This document shows, piece by piece, positions 32,501 through 42,000 of a DNA stretch of 64,000 bases. Source of the stretch: JAUIAI01 sp045106815 (lineage in GTDB: Bacteria; Pseudomonadota; Gammaproteobacteria; Burkholderiales; Burkholderiaceae_E). The position numbers were made by a program, and so were the translations under genes. Every line of letters starts with the position of its first letter. Positions within the stretch are counted from its first letter, which is position 1. The notes beneath the pieces are model-generated. The model ran no database searches, was not told where the DNA came from, and saw only the letters and a program-made list of their open reading frames with translations. The stretch is from assembly GCA_045106815.1 (NCBI GenBank), contig JBGCFG010000079.1:1-64000 (forward strand), given 5' to 3'.

Positions 32501-33183
32501 ACATCAACTGATGCACTCGCCTCGACGACTTCGGTGACGGTTTTCATCGCCATCCACAGTCCGGAATACCGAGACATCGCCCAGGCGTGAACGCCCAGAT
32601 CTAGATACTCCTGCACTGACGAGGGGTAGAAAACCGGCAGTCCACAGGCCTTGAAAATATGGTCGGACTGATGGGGCAGTGTGGAACTCTTGGCACCATG
32701 ATCATCCCCGGCCAGGATTAGCGCCCCGCCATAACGTGAACTACCAGCGGCATTGGCATGCTTGAACACGTCACCGCTGCGATCAACACCGGGGCCTTTC
32801 CCATACCAAAGCGCAAACACCCCATCGACGTTTGCTTTGGGCGACAAATTGACTTGCTGCGAACCCCAAACGGCCGTCGCTGCCAGGTCCTCATTCAGCC
32901 CTGGTTGAAACACAATCTGATGCCGCTCGAGATGGTCTTTGGCGCGCCAAAGCGCCTGATCAACGCCGCCCAACGGCGACCCGCGGTAGCCCGAGACAAA
33001 ACCTGCGGTGTTTAAACCTGCAGCCCGGTCCCGCTCACGCTGCAACATCGGCAGGCGGACCAGCGCTTGAGTACCGGACATGAATGCCCGGCCTGAGGGC
33101 AGTGAGTATTTGTCGTCGAGCGAGACTTCTTTAAGCGCGCGACGCAGCGCATCAGATACCGCTGGTGTTAGCGGAGCATTCAT
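29512..33183 (-). CDS. Fused indolepyruvate ferredoxin oxidoreductase
   Basis: The 1223-residue protein fuses the alpha (iorA-like) and beta (iorB-like) halves. The N-terminal half has GTQALVRLP, GYRGSPLGG and ALWYGKGPGVDRSGD; a cysteine-bearing FCSGCPHNTST, then a thiamine-diphosphate region near IFTNLGDGTYFHSGL; a ferredoxin-like ELVCEGCGDCSVQSSC and SSCNKDFSCLKGFCPSF; and the C-terminal gamma-like GVGGTGVVTVGQIL. The enzyme oxidatively decarboxylates aryl-pyruvates to aryl-acetyl-CoA. ATG at 33183 has GGAG upstream. The pairing with a lipase-like hydrolase is unexplained. Confidence 0.92.
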   Translation of the reverse strand: MNAPLTPAVSDALRRALKEVSLDDKYSLPSGRAFMSGTQALVRLPMLQRERDRAAGLNTAGFVSGYRGSPLGGVDQALWRAKDHLERHQIVFQPGLNEDLAATAVWGSQQVNLSPKANVDGVFALWYGKGPGVDRSGDVFKHANAAGSSRYGGALILAGDDHGAKSSTLPHQSDHIFKACGLPVFYPSSVQEYLDLGVHAWAMSRYSGLWMAMKTVTEVVEASASVDVSPDRVNIVIPQDFELPADGLNIRWPDSPLEQEARLLDYKFYAALAYVRANKLNRTVIDSSNAWFGIVTGGKAYLDTRQALEDLGLDEAACERIGVRLFKCDVVWPLEAQTISDFARGLGEVLVVEEKRQIMEYALKEELYNWPDAERPNVYGKFDEKDGRGGEWAMPMGKWLLPAHAELSPALIAKAIAARLLDPGKYGSRFELDAQTRSNIESRLAIIENKERALAQPKAAAQRVPTFCSGCPHNTSTHVPEGSRALAGIGCHYMATWMPERRTETFTQMGGEGVPWIGQSPFTDEKHIFTNLGDGTYFHSGLLAIRASIAAGTNITYKILYNDAVAMTGGQPIDGTLTVPQIVTQLQAEGAKLVLIVTDEPERYQNSTALGLPAGIRVHHRDELDAIQRELRAIAGCTILIYDQTCASEKRRRRKRIVDGKPGFPDPAKRVVINELVCEGCGDCSVQSSCVSVEPVETEFGRKRKINQSSCNKDFSCLKGFCPSFVTVEGGGLKKSAAKQQESAAESGGDWPALPEPKQLTIETSGNRTYGIMVTGVGGTGVVTVGQILGMAAHLEGKGVSVLDMAGLAQKGGAVFSHVQIAHHHDELHSTRIATGEADLLLGGDLVVSSGNEALSKMRPNVTRAVVNTEVSPTSDFLRDPDWSLPADELKQNIMDAAGDREIEFMDLSGLATHLLGDGLFANPMLIGYAWQKGWVPLNRIAIERAFELNGVAVKKNQQAFLWGRRLAHDSARVQKLAEPAQVIEFRRPAGKVRNDADLQALIDHRAAFLVGYQGKRYAKRYRALVEKVRKVEAERIGIQDSRLRLSAAVAKSLFKLMAYKDEYEVARLHTDPSFKARIAAQFEGDYTLKFHLAPPMISKEDPNSGRPAKRVFGQWMLSAMGLLRKGKFLRGTVFDPFGRTEERRQERASITEFEATIDEMIQHLKLDNFDAAIELAEVPMSIRGYGPVKEKNVIQARLKHAECLARLKGHDLKPIAMIRPAS

Positions 33184-33420
33184 TGCAACTCTCCAATCAA
33201 AGATTGTGTCTTCGAATCGCCGGGTTTTGGCGGCACGCCGGCCCAGGCTTGTGGCTTGAACGGCGTTGCCCGGAGGATATCAAGATTCCCATTTCCAGCA
33301 GAGATTCGCACCAGGTCATGACCAGTATTGTTGGAACAAACCCGATCAAACGTGTGCTTATCCGCGTTTAGCCCAAAAAAGGTACTCTCTGCGGGTTTTT
33401 GACCGATTTGGAGGCACGGA

Positions 33421-34281
33421 TTGGAAGCGCGACTGCGATTCATTGAAAAACTCAATGCCCGCTGGCGATCGAGTCGATCCCTTCTATGCGTAGGGCTCGA
33501 CCCTGATCTCACACGTTTGCCAGCAAACCTGAACGCCCGGCCAGACGGGATTGAGCAGTTTTGTCGCGAGATTATTGATGCCACCGCAGACTTTGCATGC
33601 GCATTCAAACCCCAGATCGCCTACTTTGCAGCCGCCAGCGCCGAGGCACAACTTGAAGCAGTCATCGCCTATTTGCGAGACAACTACCCAGACATTCCGG
33701 TGGTGCTAGACGCTAAGCGGGGAGACATTGGCTCAACAGCCAAACAGTACGCTCGCGAAGCGTTCGACCGCTACGGCGCGGACGCTGTCACCGTTAACCC
33801 CTATATGGGGACCGACTCAATCACGCCGTATCTTGAATGGACCGAAAAGGCAGTGTTTGTGCTGTGCCGCACCTCAAATGCTGGGGGCGATGACTTTCAG
33901 TCCTTGCCGGTAGGACAACCGGCGTCGGACAAAATCAAGCTCTACGAGAAAGTCGCTTCGATGGCCAATGCATCTTGGAACGATCAAGACCAGGTTGGGC
34001 TTGTGGTTGGCGCCACCTACCCGGAAGAACTGGCCCGAGTTCGCCAGCTCGCCCCAGCTATGCCCTTACTGGTGCCAGGGATTGGCGCCCAGGGTGGCGA
34101 TATCGACGCAACGGTGGCCGCTGGCGTGGATGCCAATGGATTTGGAATGCTGATCAACTCCTCAAGGGCCATCATCTACGCCGGCTCGGGGGCCGATTTT
34201 GCGCAATCGGCCGGAATGGCGGCTCAGGCGACCTGTGATGCGATAGAACGTGCGCGCAGCCGATTTGCGCACCAGAGTTAG
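33421..34281 (+). CDS. pyrF: Orotidine 5'-phosphate decarboxylase
   Basis: The 286-residue length fits the long (type 2) bacterial OMP decarboxylase. LCVGLDPDLTRLP, FKPQIAYFAA, VVLDAKRGDIGSTA (the catalytic Asp-Lys-Asp block), NPYMGTDSI and LVPGIGAQGGD are all present. It catalyses the last step of UMP synthesis. The start is TTG at 33421 with GGAGG six bases upstream. It is preceded by 237 bases with no gene. Confidence 0.95.
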   Translation: MEARLRFIEKLNARWRSSRSLLCVGLDPDLTRLPANLNARPDGIEQFCREIIDATADFACAFKPQIAYFAAASAEAQLEAVIAYLRDNYPDIPVVLDAKRGDIGSTAKQYAREAFDRYGADAVTVNPYMGTDSITPYLEWTEKAVFVLCRTSNAGGDDFQSLPVGQPASDKIKLYEKVASMANASWNDQDQVGLVVGATYPEELARVRQLAPAMPLLVPGIGAQGGDIDATVAAGVDANGFGMLINSSRAIIYAGSGADFAQSAGMAAQATCDAIERARSRFAHQS

Positions 34282-34408
34282 GCTTATCGTGTTACGGTGT
34301 CAGTGGAGAATGCAAGAGCGACGAAGAAAGCAGTGTCCTGCACCAAAGCGCGCAGCCGAATAGAGACACGAATACAGACACAGATCCCCGAAGAGGGACA
34401 GCACCCCG

Positions 34409-35086
34409 ATGAGAATTTTGCTAGCTGAAGACGATGCCGTATTAGCCGATGGATTGTCTCGTTCGCTGCGCGCGGCTGGCTATGCGGTTGATTCAGTTAA
34501 TTCCGGCCGAGATGCCGACCTTGCGCTGACGACGCAAACCTTTGACTTGTTGATTCTGGACTTGGGGCTGCCGCACGTAAACGGCCAGGACGTCCTGCGC
34601 CGTCTTCGAGCCCGCGACAACAAGGTGCCGGTAATGATCCTCACCGCCGCCGATTCGGTAGAGCAGCGTGTTCTTGGGCTGGACCTGGGCGCAGACGACT
34701 ACCTCGCCAAGCCATTTGCGCTATCAGAACTGGAAGCCAGGGTAAGAGCCCTAGTCCGGCGCAGCATGGGCAATAGCAGTTCTCAAATCAAGTGTGGCCA
34801 GCTTACCTATGACCAGGTTGGACGATCAGCGTTCCTGGGTGATCAGCCAATTGAGCTATCAGCCCGAGAACTCGGACTGCTAGAGATACTCCTTCAGCGA
34901 ATGGGTCGGCTCGTCAGCAAAGACCAAATCGTTGACCACTTGTGCGAATGGGGCGAGGAAATCAGCGCCAATGCGGTGGAGGTCTATATGCATCGTTTGC
35001 GCAAGAAGCTCGACGGCGGCGAAGTGCGCATTGCGACTGTGCGCGGTCTGGGCTATTGCCTTGAGCGCCCGGCCGAAGCAGCCTAA
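34409..35086 (+). CDS. OmpR-family response regulator, TctD/QseB-like
   Basis: The 225-residue protein has a receiver domain with the acid pocket (LAEDDAVLADG), phosphoacceptor aspartate in LLILDLGLP, conserved lysine in DDYLAKPFAL, and a C-terminal winged helix with ANAVEVYMHRLRKKL and TVRGLGYCL. It probably binds DNA when phosphorylated by the kinase encoded 38 bases downstream. Its resemblance to TctD suggests control of a transporter or porin, not proven here. Confidence 0.92.
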   Translation: MRILLAEDDAVLADGLSRSLRAAGYAVDSVNSGRDADLALTTQTFDLLILDLGLPHVNGQDVLRRLRARDNKVPVMILTAADSVEQRVLGLDLGADDYLAKPFALSELEARVRALVRRSMGNSSSQIKCGQLTYDQVGRSAFLGDQPIELSARELGLLEILLQRMGRLVSKDQIVDHLCEWGEEISANAVEVYMHRLRKKLDGGEVRIATVRGLGYCLERPAEAA

Positions 35087-35124
35087 ATTCAAGCCCACTG
35101 GCGCGAATCGATTACTCTCGTTGC

Positions 35125-36750
35125 ATGAATAGCGCTCAACTAAAGCTGCCTGAGGCCGCTCCGCAATCATTTCGCGACATGTTGGCCGACTTGATGGCCA
35201 CGCATGAAACGCAACCCGGGCAACACGGCGAGCAGCCCGCTTCAACGCCCAGGCCTCGCGCGGTGCGATCGGCGGATGTTAGAGACCCACATGAATCTCG
35301 CTCGCTATTTGGCGAGATTCTGGACTTTATGCTCGCCCCACTTCTATTGCTCTGGCCACTGACCATCGTGGTCACGCTGGTGATTGCCCGCTCCCTGGCC
35401 GACGCCCCCTATGACACCTCGCTCAGTGACCGTACCCAGTTTTTAAGTCAGCAGGTGCAGTTTGAGTTCACTAACGTGGGCGCCGTTACCTCGGTTGCCG
35501 ATGGCACGCGCGAACTGTTCAAGCGCGAGAACGACAATCGCAACTATCAGGTGGTGGCGCCAAATGATCAGACAGTGTTTGGCGACCCGAGCCTGCCGCG
35601 CCCCTCGCTCTATGACTATCCTGAAATTGGCCAGGTGAACTTTCGTAACGTTAACCACCGCGAGCAGGAACTACGGGTGGCCTATACCTACGTGCCGGTT
35701 CGCGGCGCAGAGGATCTGAACCGACCCGTACTCGTTCAGATGGCCGAGCCCCTGACCGAGCGCCAGGCGTTGGCGAACCGAATCATTAAGGGTGTGATCT
35801 TTCCTCAGTTTGTCATTCTGCCGATCGCGTCTGCGCTGGTCTGGTTCGGTCTGTCGCGGGGCCTGCGACCCCTTCGTGGGTTGCGCGACCGAATTCGTCG
35901 GCGCCAGCCAGATGACCTGTCACCGATCGACCCAACCAGCGCGCCGCAAGAGATCGTGCCCCTAGTGGAATCATTTAACGAATTGCTCACCCAGCTTGAA
36001 ACCTCACTTGAGACTCAGAAGCGGTTCATCGCTGATGCCGCGCACCAGATGAAGACACCACTTGCCGGCATCAGGATGCAGGCCGAATTAGCGTTGCGAG
36101 AGCAGGAACCGGCAGATCGCGAGCGAAGCCTGACTCAGTTGTCGCGAAGCTCCGAGCGAGCGTCGCACTTGATTACCCAACTGCTTGCGCTCGCCCGGGC
36201 CGAGAGCCTTGGGGAAAAAACCGGCTTCTCGCCCCTTGAGCTCAATGCCTTGCTACGCGAGATTGTCACCGAACTGGCGCCCATGGCGCTGTCGGCCAAT
36301 CTTGATCTTGGTCTGGATGACCCGGGCCAGCCAGTTGCTATCCGCGGTAACCGGGTGCTACTCGGTGAAATGATTCAAAACCTGGTCAGCAATGCGATTC
36401 ACTACACGCCTTCAGGCGGCGTGATCAATATCCGTTTACGCTCGGGGTCCGAGACGGCGAGCCTTGAAATCGAAGACGATGGGCCGGGTATTCCTGCGGC
36501 CGAACGTGATGCTGTTTTCGAGCGCTTTTACAGGGTGCGGGATCGTGTTGCCTCCAATGAGGCGGAGGCCCGCGGCAGCGGGCTTGGCCTCGCGATTGTG
36601 CGCGAAATTGCCAGGCTTCATGATATTCAGATCATGATCAGAGACGGCCTTCACCGAGTTGACGGCGCCGACAACGCCTTAAGCCCCGCCCCAACCAACC
36701 AGAGTCGCGGCGCGAAATTCGTCCTGAGCTTCCATCCCGAGCAGCTGTAG
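35125..36750 (+). CDS. Sensor histidine kinase, TctE-like
   Basis: The 541-residue protein has a long proline- and glutamine-rich N-terminus, a membrane helix near residues 70-92, a periplasmic domain of about 130 residues resembling the 2CSK-type N-terminal domain, a second helix near 230 and a kinase core. The core has the H-box FIADAAHQMKTPLAG, N-box NLVSNAIHYTPSGG and G-boxes DDGPGIP and GSGLGLAIV. It should phosphorylate the upstream regulator. The unusually long cytosolic N-terminus could start later than the ATG at 35125. Confidence 0.9.
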   Translation: MNSAQLKLPEAAPQSFRDMLADLMATHETQPGQHGEQPASTPRPRAVRSADVRDPHESRSLFGEILDFMLAPLLLLWPLTIVVTLVIARSLADAPYDTSLSDRTQFLSQQVQFEFTNVGAVTSVADGTRELFKRENDNRNYQVVAPNDQTVFGDPSLPRPSLYDYPEIGQVNFRNVNHREQELRVAYTYVPVRGAEDLNRPVLVQMAEPLTERQALANRIIKGVIFPQFVILPIASALVWFGLSRGLRPLRGLRDRIRRRQPDDLSPIDPTSAPQEIVPLVESFNELLTQLETSLETQKRFIADAAHQMKTPLAGIRMQAELALREQEPADRERSLTQLSRSSERASHLITQLLALARAESLGEKTGFSPLELNALLREIVTELAPMALSANLDLGLDDPGQPVAIRGNRVLLGEMIQNLVSNAIHYTPSGGVINIRLRSGSETASLEIEDDGPGIPAAERDAVFERFYRVRDRVASNEAEARGSGLGLAIVREIARLHDIQIMIRDGLHRVDGADNALSPAPTNQSRGAKFVLSFHPEQL

Positions 36751-36776
36751 AGCACGGCTTTCATCGCCCACCTGCT

Positions 36777-36805
36777 TTGACACGCCTGCCGCGGATCGCT
36801 AATAT
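36777..36805 (+). promoter_or_regulatory. Sigma-70 promoter of tRNA-Met
   Basis: TTGACA (36777-36782) and TAATAT (36800-36805) are 17 bases apart, an almost perfect sigma-70 promoter. Transcription should begin near 36812, about five bases before the tRNA. Confidence 0.85.
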
Positions 36806-36816
36806 CACGCCCCTGT

Positions 36817-36893
<77 letters not shown>

Positions 36894-37041
36894 CCGATCA
36901 AAAGACGGCCTGCCATCAAGGTTTAGCCCACCTCAGCGCGGCAGCGCTCGCATTTGCCACTACCAGCCGAGCAGGCGTCTGCGCCGGCTGGCGGCTCGTT
37001 CAGCTAAATAGCCTAAGAACCCAGAGTTTTGTGAGTGACTC

Positions 37042-39009
37042 GTGGCATGCTTGACGAACGCCAAACATCAGGGCCGTCCTCATGGCCCTCCCCCGCCAAG
37101 AACGCCAAGCGTGCGCCTGACTCACACACCCAGCCAGCTGACAGCCCGACGTCTGATCGCTCGATATCGCCGTGACTGTCTGGCATGGCTGGTCTGCTCG
37201 CTGCTGTCCGCTGCGGCCGTGGCGCAAAGCGACTCCGCACCACCGCCAGCCCCTGAGCAGAAGGAACGCGGCGTCATCGAAAAGGTCCAGGATTCGCTTT
37301 CTTCTGCCAAGACGCAGAACTATCAATTCACCATCGACGCACCCGAACCGTTTGCCCAAGCGATCAGGCGACAGACCTTTGTTGGTCGCTGGCAAGACCG
37401 TGAGGACTACGACCCGGTGCAATTTGACGGCCTGGTCGCCCGGCTCCATGATGAAGTCGAGGCGCTGCTGCAGGCAGACGGCTACTTCAGTCCTACAGTA
37501 AACGTGAGCGCAAGTGATCGTTCGGTAAGCGTCTCGGTTAAAACGGGACCGCAGACGCGGGTAAGCGGTGTTGAGATAGACATCGACGGGGCGGTGTCAG
37601 CCGACACCGCCCTGGTCAAACAGCTTTCCGAAGACTGGTCGCTGAGAGAAGGAGATCCCTACACAGCCAGTGGGTGGGAGAGCAACAAGCGCAAGCTACT
37701 GATCGCACTTAAACAAGCTGGCTACCTGCGCGCTGAAATCCAGTCGAGCGCACTTCGAATCAATCGCCAGAAGCGTCAGGCCAGAATGACAGTCAAGGCG
37801 CAGAGCGGCTCCCCGATTAACTTTGGCGAACTGAGTATCGACGGCCTGTCCCGCTACGACGCGTCAATTGTGGAAAACCTGCGCACCTTCGCCCCAGGAG
37901 ACCGTTTTAATCAAGCCACGCTACTTGAGTTTCAGTCGCGACTGCGTAGTTCGGGATTCTTTGAAGAAGCAGGCGTTTTGCCAGACCTCATCAAACTCTC
38001 TGAGAACCCGAAAAGTGATCGCGTCGACCTGCAAGTCACGGTGCTGGAGCGGCAATCTAAACGGGCAGGGTTTGGTATCGGCTACAGCACTGATGAGGGC
38101 ATCAGAGGTCAGCTTGGTTTCGAACATCGGGATCTTTTCAATCGCAATTGGCAACTCGAATCAGCATTGGTGATGTCTGCACGGCGACAGCGCACCTTTG
38201 CCAATGTCAGAACGCCGTACAACGATCGCAACTATTTCTGGGGATTTGGCGGCCGGCTAGAGCGAGAAGACATTGAGGGCCAAACAGCCGTGCGAAGCAA
38301 TGTTTACTTCGGGCGCGGCAGGCGAGTGGGCGATACAGAGTCGTTCTTATCGCTACAGGATCAGAACGAGAAACTGCGCATCGACGGAACATCTGAGCTG
38401 CCAGGCAGTGCAGACACGCGCCGAGCACTGGTTCTCGGTTACACCTGGAGCAGAAGACGACTTGACTCGCTCGTCGACCCGCGCCGTGGCTACACCCTAA
38501 GTGCGCAACTGTCCGGTGCCCACGAAGCATTGGCATCAAACACAAGCTTTGTTCGAACCTACGTGAAAGCATTGCGCTATGTCAGTTTTGCCAAGCGGTC
38601 AGCGCTCGAGAACAGCCTGCTCTTGTTCTCTGGTGAAGTTGGTTATGTGGCGGCTGATACTCGGCAAGGCATCCCCACTGAGAACCTGTTCAGAACGGGT
38701 GGCGGGCAGTCAATTCGCGGCTACCGGTACCTGTCACTGGGTGTTCCTGAAGCTGGCGGCGTGACTGGCGGTAGATACCTGGCCGTTGTGAGCGCCGAGT
38801 ATCAATACCGACTGAATGACATGTACTCGCTTGCAGCCTTCTTTGACTACGGCAATGCAGCCGACACCACCGAAGACTTTGAGCCCGTCGCCGGCTACGG
38901 CATTGGCGTGCGCGCCCGAACACCCATCGGCCCCATTAACTTGGACATCGGCTATGGCGAGGCTGAGAAAGACTGGCAACTACACTTTTCAGTTGGGTAT
39001 TCGTTCTGA
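37042..39009 (+). CDS. tamA: TamA outer-membrane barrel, autotransporter/TamB partner
   Basis: The protein of about 655 residues has a signal peptide (CLAWLVCSLLSAAAVAQ), three POTRA-like domains in residues 100-320 and a C-terminal 16-strand BamA/Omp85-type barrel. The barrel carries GLRYVSFAKRSALE-like strands and LFRTGGGQSIRGYRYLSLG, and ends in the aromatic GYSF. TamA with TamB is an envelope translocation or lipid-transport complex. Its stop overlaps the tamB start (TGATG). The start is uncertain: GTG at 37042 or GTG at 37111 both give a signal peptide. Confidence 0.92.
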   Translation: MACLTNAKHQGRPHGPPPPRTPSVRLTHTPSQLTARRLIARYRRDCLAWLVCSLLSAAAVAQSDSAPPPAPEQKERGVIEKVQDSLSSAKTQNYQFTIDAPEPFAQAIRRQTFVGRWQDREDYDPVQFDGLVARLHDEVEALLQADGYFSPTVNVSASDRSVSVSVKTGPQTRVSGVEIDIDGAVSADTALVKQLSEDWSLREGDPYTASGWESNKRKLLIALKQAGYLRAEIQSSALRINRQKRQARMTVKAQSGSPINFGELSIDGLSRYDASIVENLRTFAPGDRFNQATLLEFQSRLRSSGFFEEAGVLPDLIKLSENPKSDRVDLQVTVLERQSKRAGFGIGYSTDEGIRGQLGFEHRDLFNRNWQLESALVMSARRQRTFANVRTPYNDRNYFWGFGGRLEREDIEGQTAVRSNVYFGRGRRVGDTESFLSLQDQNEKLRIDGTSELPGSADTRRALVLGYTWSRRRLDSLVDPRRGYTLSAQLSGAHEALASNTSFVRTYVKALRYVSFAKRSALENSLLLFSGEVGYVAADTRQGIPTENLFRTGGGQSIRGYRYLSLGVPEAGGVTGGRYLAVVSAEYQYRLNDMYSLAAFFDYGNAADTTEDFEPVAGYGIGVRARTPIGPINLDIGYGEAEKDWQLHFSVGYSF

Positions 39010-42000
39010 TGGCAAAGACCGCTATGGCTAAGTATGCCGGCTCGCCTCGCACCAGCTTGAGCAAACAATTCATGCGCGCGGTAGCAATCACATTTGCCAC
39101 TCTATTGGTGATTGTATGCGTGGTGTTGATTGCGGGTGTGGCGTGGCTTAACACGGCCCATGCTCGCGAATTTCTGGTCAGCTTTGCCGCCAAACAACTC
39201 AAAACACCTGAGCGGGAGCTGATCATTACCGCGGCCTCCGGCTCATTACTGAGCACTATCGAGATTGAACAACTCGTGTACCGCAACCCTGGGATTGAGC
39301 TTGCCGTGAGCCGCCTGCGCTTGCAGTGGTCTGTGAGTGAACTTCTTTCACGAAAACTGCTGCTGACAGCGCTCGATGTGGGCCCGGTGACGCTTGAACT
39401 AAAGCAAACAAACGATACGCCGCCAAACGAGCCCAACGCCGGCGTGCCCAACTCACTTGCCTTGCCAATTGACTTTGAACTGAAGCGGTTTTCGTTGAGC
39501 GAGCTTAGTGTCAAGACCGCTGGCGCAGCTGACCCCCTCGTGTTTGCCAACCTGGGGTTTGCCATTGGGTATGAGCGCGCCAACAAGCCTCACCAGTTTG
39601 CATTGACAGATGTGACTGCAACCACGCCATGGGGACAACTCCAGGACCTGGCAATCTCGATGGGCGATGCAGCGCCATTCGCACTCGACGTTCAGGGTCA
39701 GTGGCAAGGTCCGGTAGCCGAGCAGACGCTGAATGTTGATTTAACCGGCAGCGGCAGTCTTGAGGATTTTGCCTTGACCGCGACAGCGATAGCAGGCTCG
39801 GGCGCTGGCTCAGCCAGAGTAAGCGCTCAAGCACAGCCGCTCAACCCAGTGCCATGGAAGACGCTTGATGTGCGACTTGAAAGTTTTGATCTGCAGGCGT
39901 TTGATCCACAGGCGCCGCGCACTAGTGTCGATGCGCAACTCAAACTAGCAAACCTTGAGGCGTCTTCTCCCGACATAAATCCTGAGAAGCGCAAGATGCG
40001 CGATCGATTGCAAGCAAGCCTCACCATGGTCAATCGGGCCCCAGGTCTGTTCTCGGCAGCACGGCTGCCCATCCGCGGGGCTGCCATGACTGTTGTCGCA
40101 GCATACAGAGACGATCCTGCACAGGGCATGATCACAATCGCCGACCTCGACCTTGGTTTGTCGGCCCAGTCAGCGGTGAACCAGTCGCGAATTACCGGTG
40201 ACATTAAGGTCGATTTATCAGACCCGATTCAGATTGCCAACCAAACCCTGCCCGCTATCACCGGCACCCTCAGCTTCAACAATATTGATGCCAACCAATG
40301 GATAGATACGATTCCACCGACGGCGCTGGTCGGTTCGCTCGCGCTTTCTCGGCACCAACTGGAGCTGCAATTGAACCAATCGGAGGAGATCCCATTTGAG
40401 CCCCCCGCCGGCCTCAGTTTGCCGATAGAAGCCCCAAGTGCGCCACCCAGCATTCAAGTGCAGGTAAGCGCTAAAGCGGATCAGTTGCGCATAGATGAGG
40501 TGCAAGCTTCTTTCAACGACACCTTGGTCGATGTGAAAGGTCAGGCCGCGCTGAGCCCTCCTTATGAGGTGTCAATCGACGGAGCGCTTGAGAACCTAAA
40601 ACTCGAAAACTGGCTTACTGCCGAGCAACAAGCTGCCTCCCCGTTGGCCTCGGGTGAGTTGAATGCTGATTTTTCTGTTAACGGACCAACGCTCGCGCCC
40701 GCCCAAACGAACGTCAAACTCAGAGTCTTTGACAGCCTATTGGGAGGCAAGCCTCTGATTACGAATCTGGACGCCATGCTGACAACCGAACAGGCCGGCG
40801 GGTTGGCCAGAGTCTCCGCCGTTAATGCAAGTCTTTCGCTCGGTAAAAACCAGCTTAAGGCGACCGGAGCGCTCGGAGAATCAAATGACGTTCTCGCACT
40901 CACAGGACAACTAGGTGCGTTGAGTGCGTTTGATAACCGACTGGCCGGAGACTTAAACCTTGATGCCAACCTGACAGGCGCGTTTGATGCGCTGCGGGCC
41001 CGCTTGAATGCGCGCGGGTCAAAGCTAAAGGTCGCCCAGTCAGACTCGGCGCTGAGTTTGCAGGGACTGGAACTGACTGCCGATCTACCGATTAAAACTG
41101 ACCCTGGCCCCGATGAAGTGCTGTCATTCAAAGTGACGGCAAATCGTTTCAAGAGTGGCGACACCGAGATTCGCCGTGCGCAGTTAACGGTTGAGGGAAC
41201 GCCAAAGCAGCATACCTACGATGCATCGGTGAGCAGCGGGCCGTGGGCGGGTCGGATCAAGGGCCGCGGCAAAGCGCTGCTCGACAACAACCCGTCGTGG
41301 GCAACAACCATCCGCAGTTTTGATGTGGCGGGCAAACTGAAAGCACGACTGCGCAGCCAGGCGAAGCTGGCTGTCAGTGCCGAAGAAATCAATCTGCAAG
41401 CGCTGCAACTGGTGTCTGGCGCGGGGCGAGTGACGGTAGATCAGGCGCGCGTGCAGCTTGGCGAGACGCCTGATCTGTCTGTCAGCGCTAGCGCCCGCAA
41501 TTTAATCGTGTCAGACATCTTGTCCGCTGTCTCAAGCATCGAAGTGCCCGCAGAGCTAAGCCGCTTACGCGCGCAGGCAAACATAGAACTTGCTGGAAGC
41601 GGTGCGGAGGATTTGTCGGGACGCGTCTCGCTGGATCTGGATGAAAAGCATCAACCGCGTGATCCGCCAGCGGCTACCGTGGCCAAGACCAAGCTAGGCA
41701 TCCAACCCGGGCGGGTTTTGGATCTTGCGGCAAGCAGCGGCAAACTCACTGGGCGCTTGGCACTCGAATTGCCGTCACTTGAGTTTAGCCATGCCTATAC
41801 CGGAGATGATCTCCAGGTTGACGGCGCAATCAGTCTGCGAGGCGATATTGGCGGCACGACCAATAAGCCAACCTGGATCGCGAAGATCAAAGGCGCTGAT
41901 CTTGCTGTGCTCCAACGATCGGTTGGCTGGCGGCTTGATCGCGGTGTCCTGAATGCCACGATCACACCAAAGCAAATTGAACTGACCGAACTCAAGATCG

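Noticed and set aside
36894..37041. tRNA-Met as an integration site
   Set aside because: No integrase and no repeated 3' end of the tRNA found downstream.
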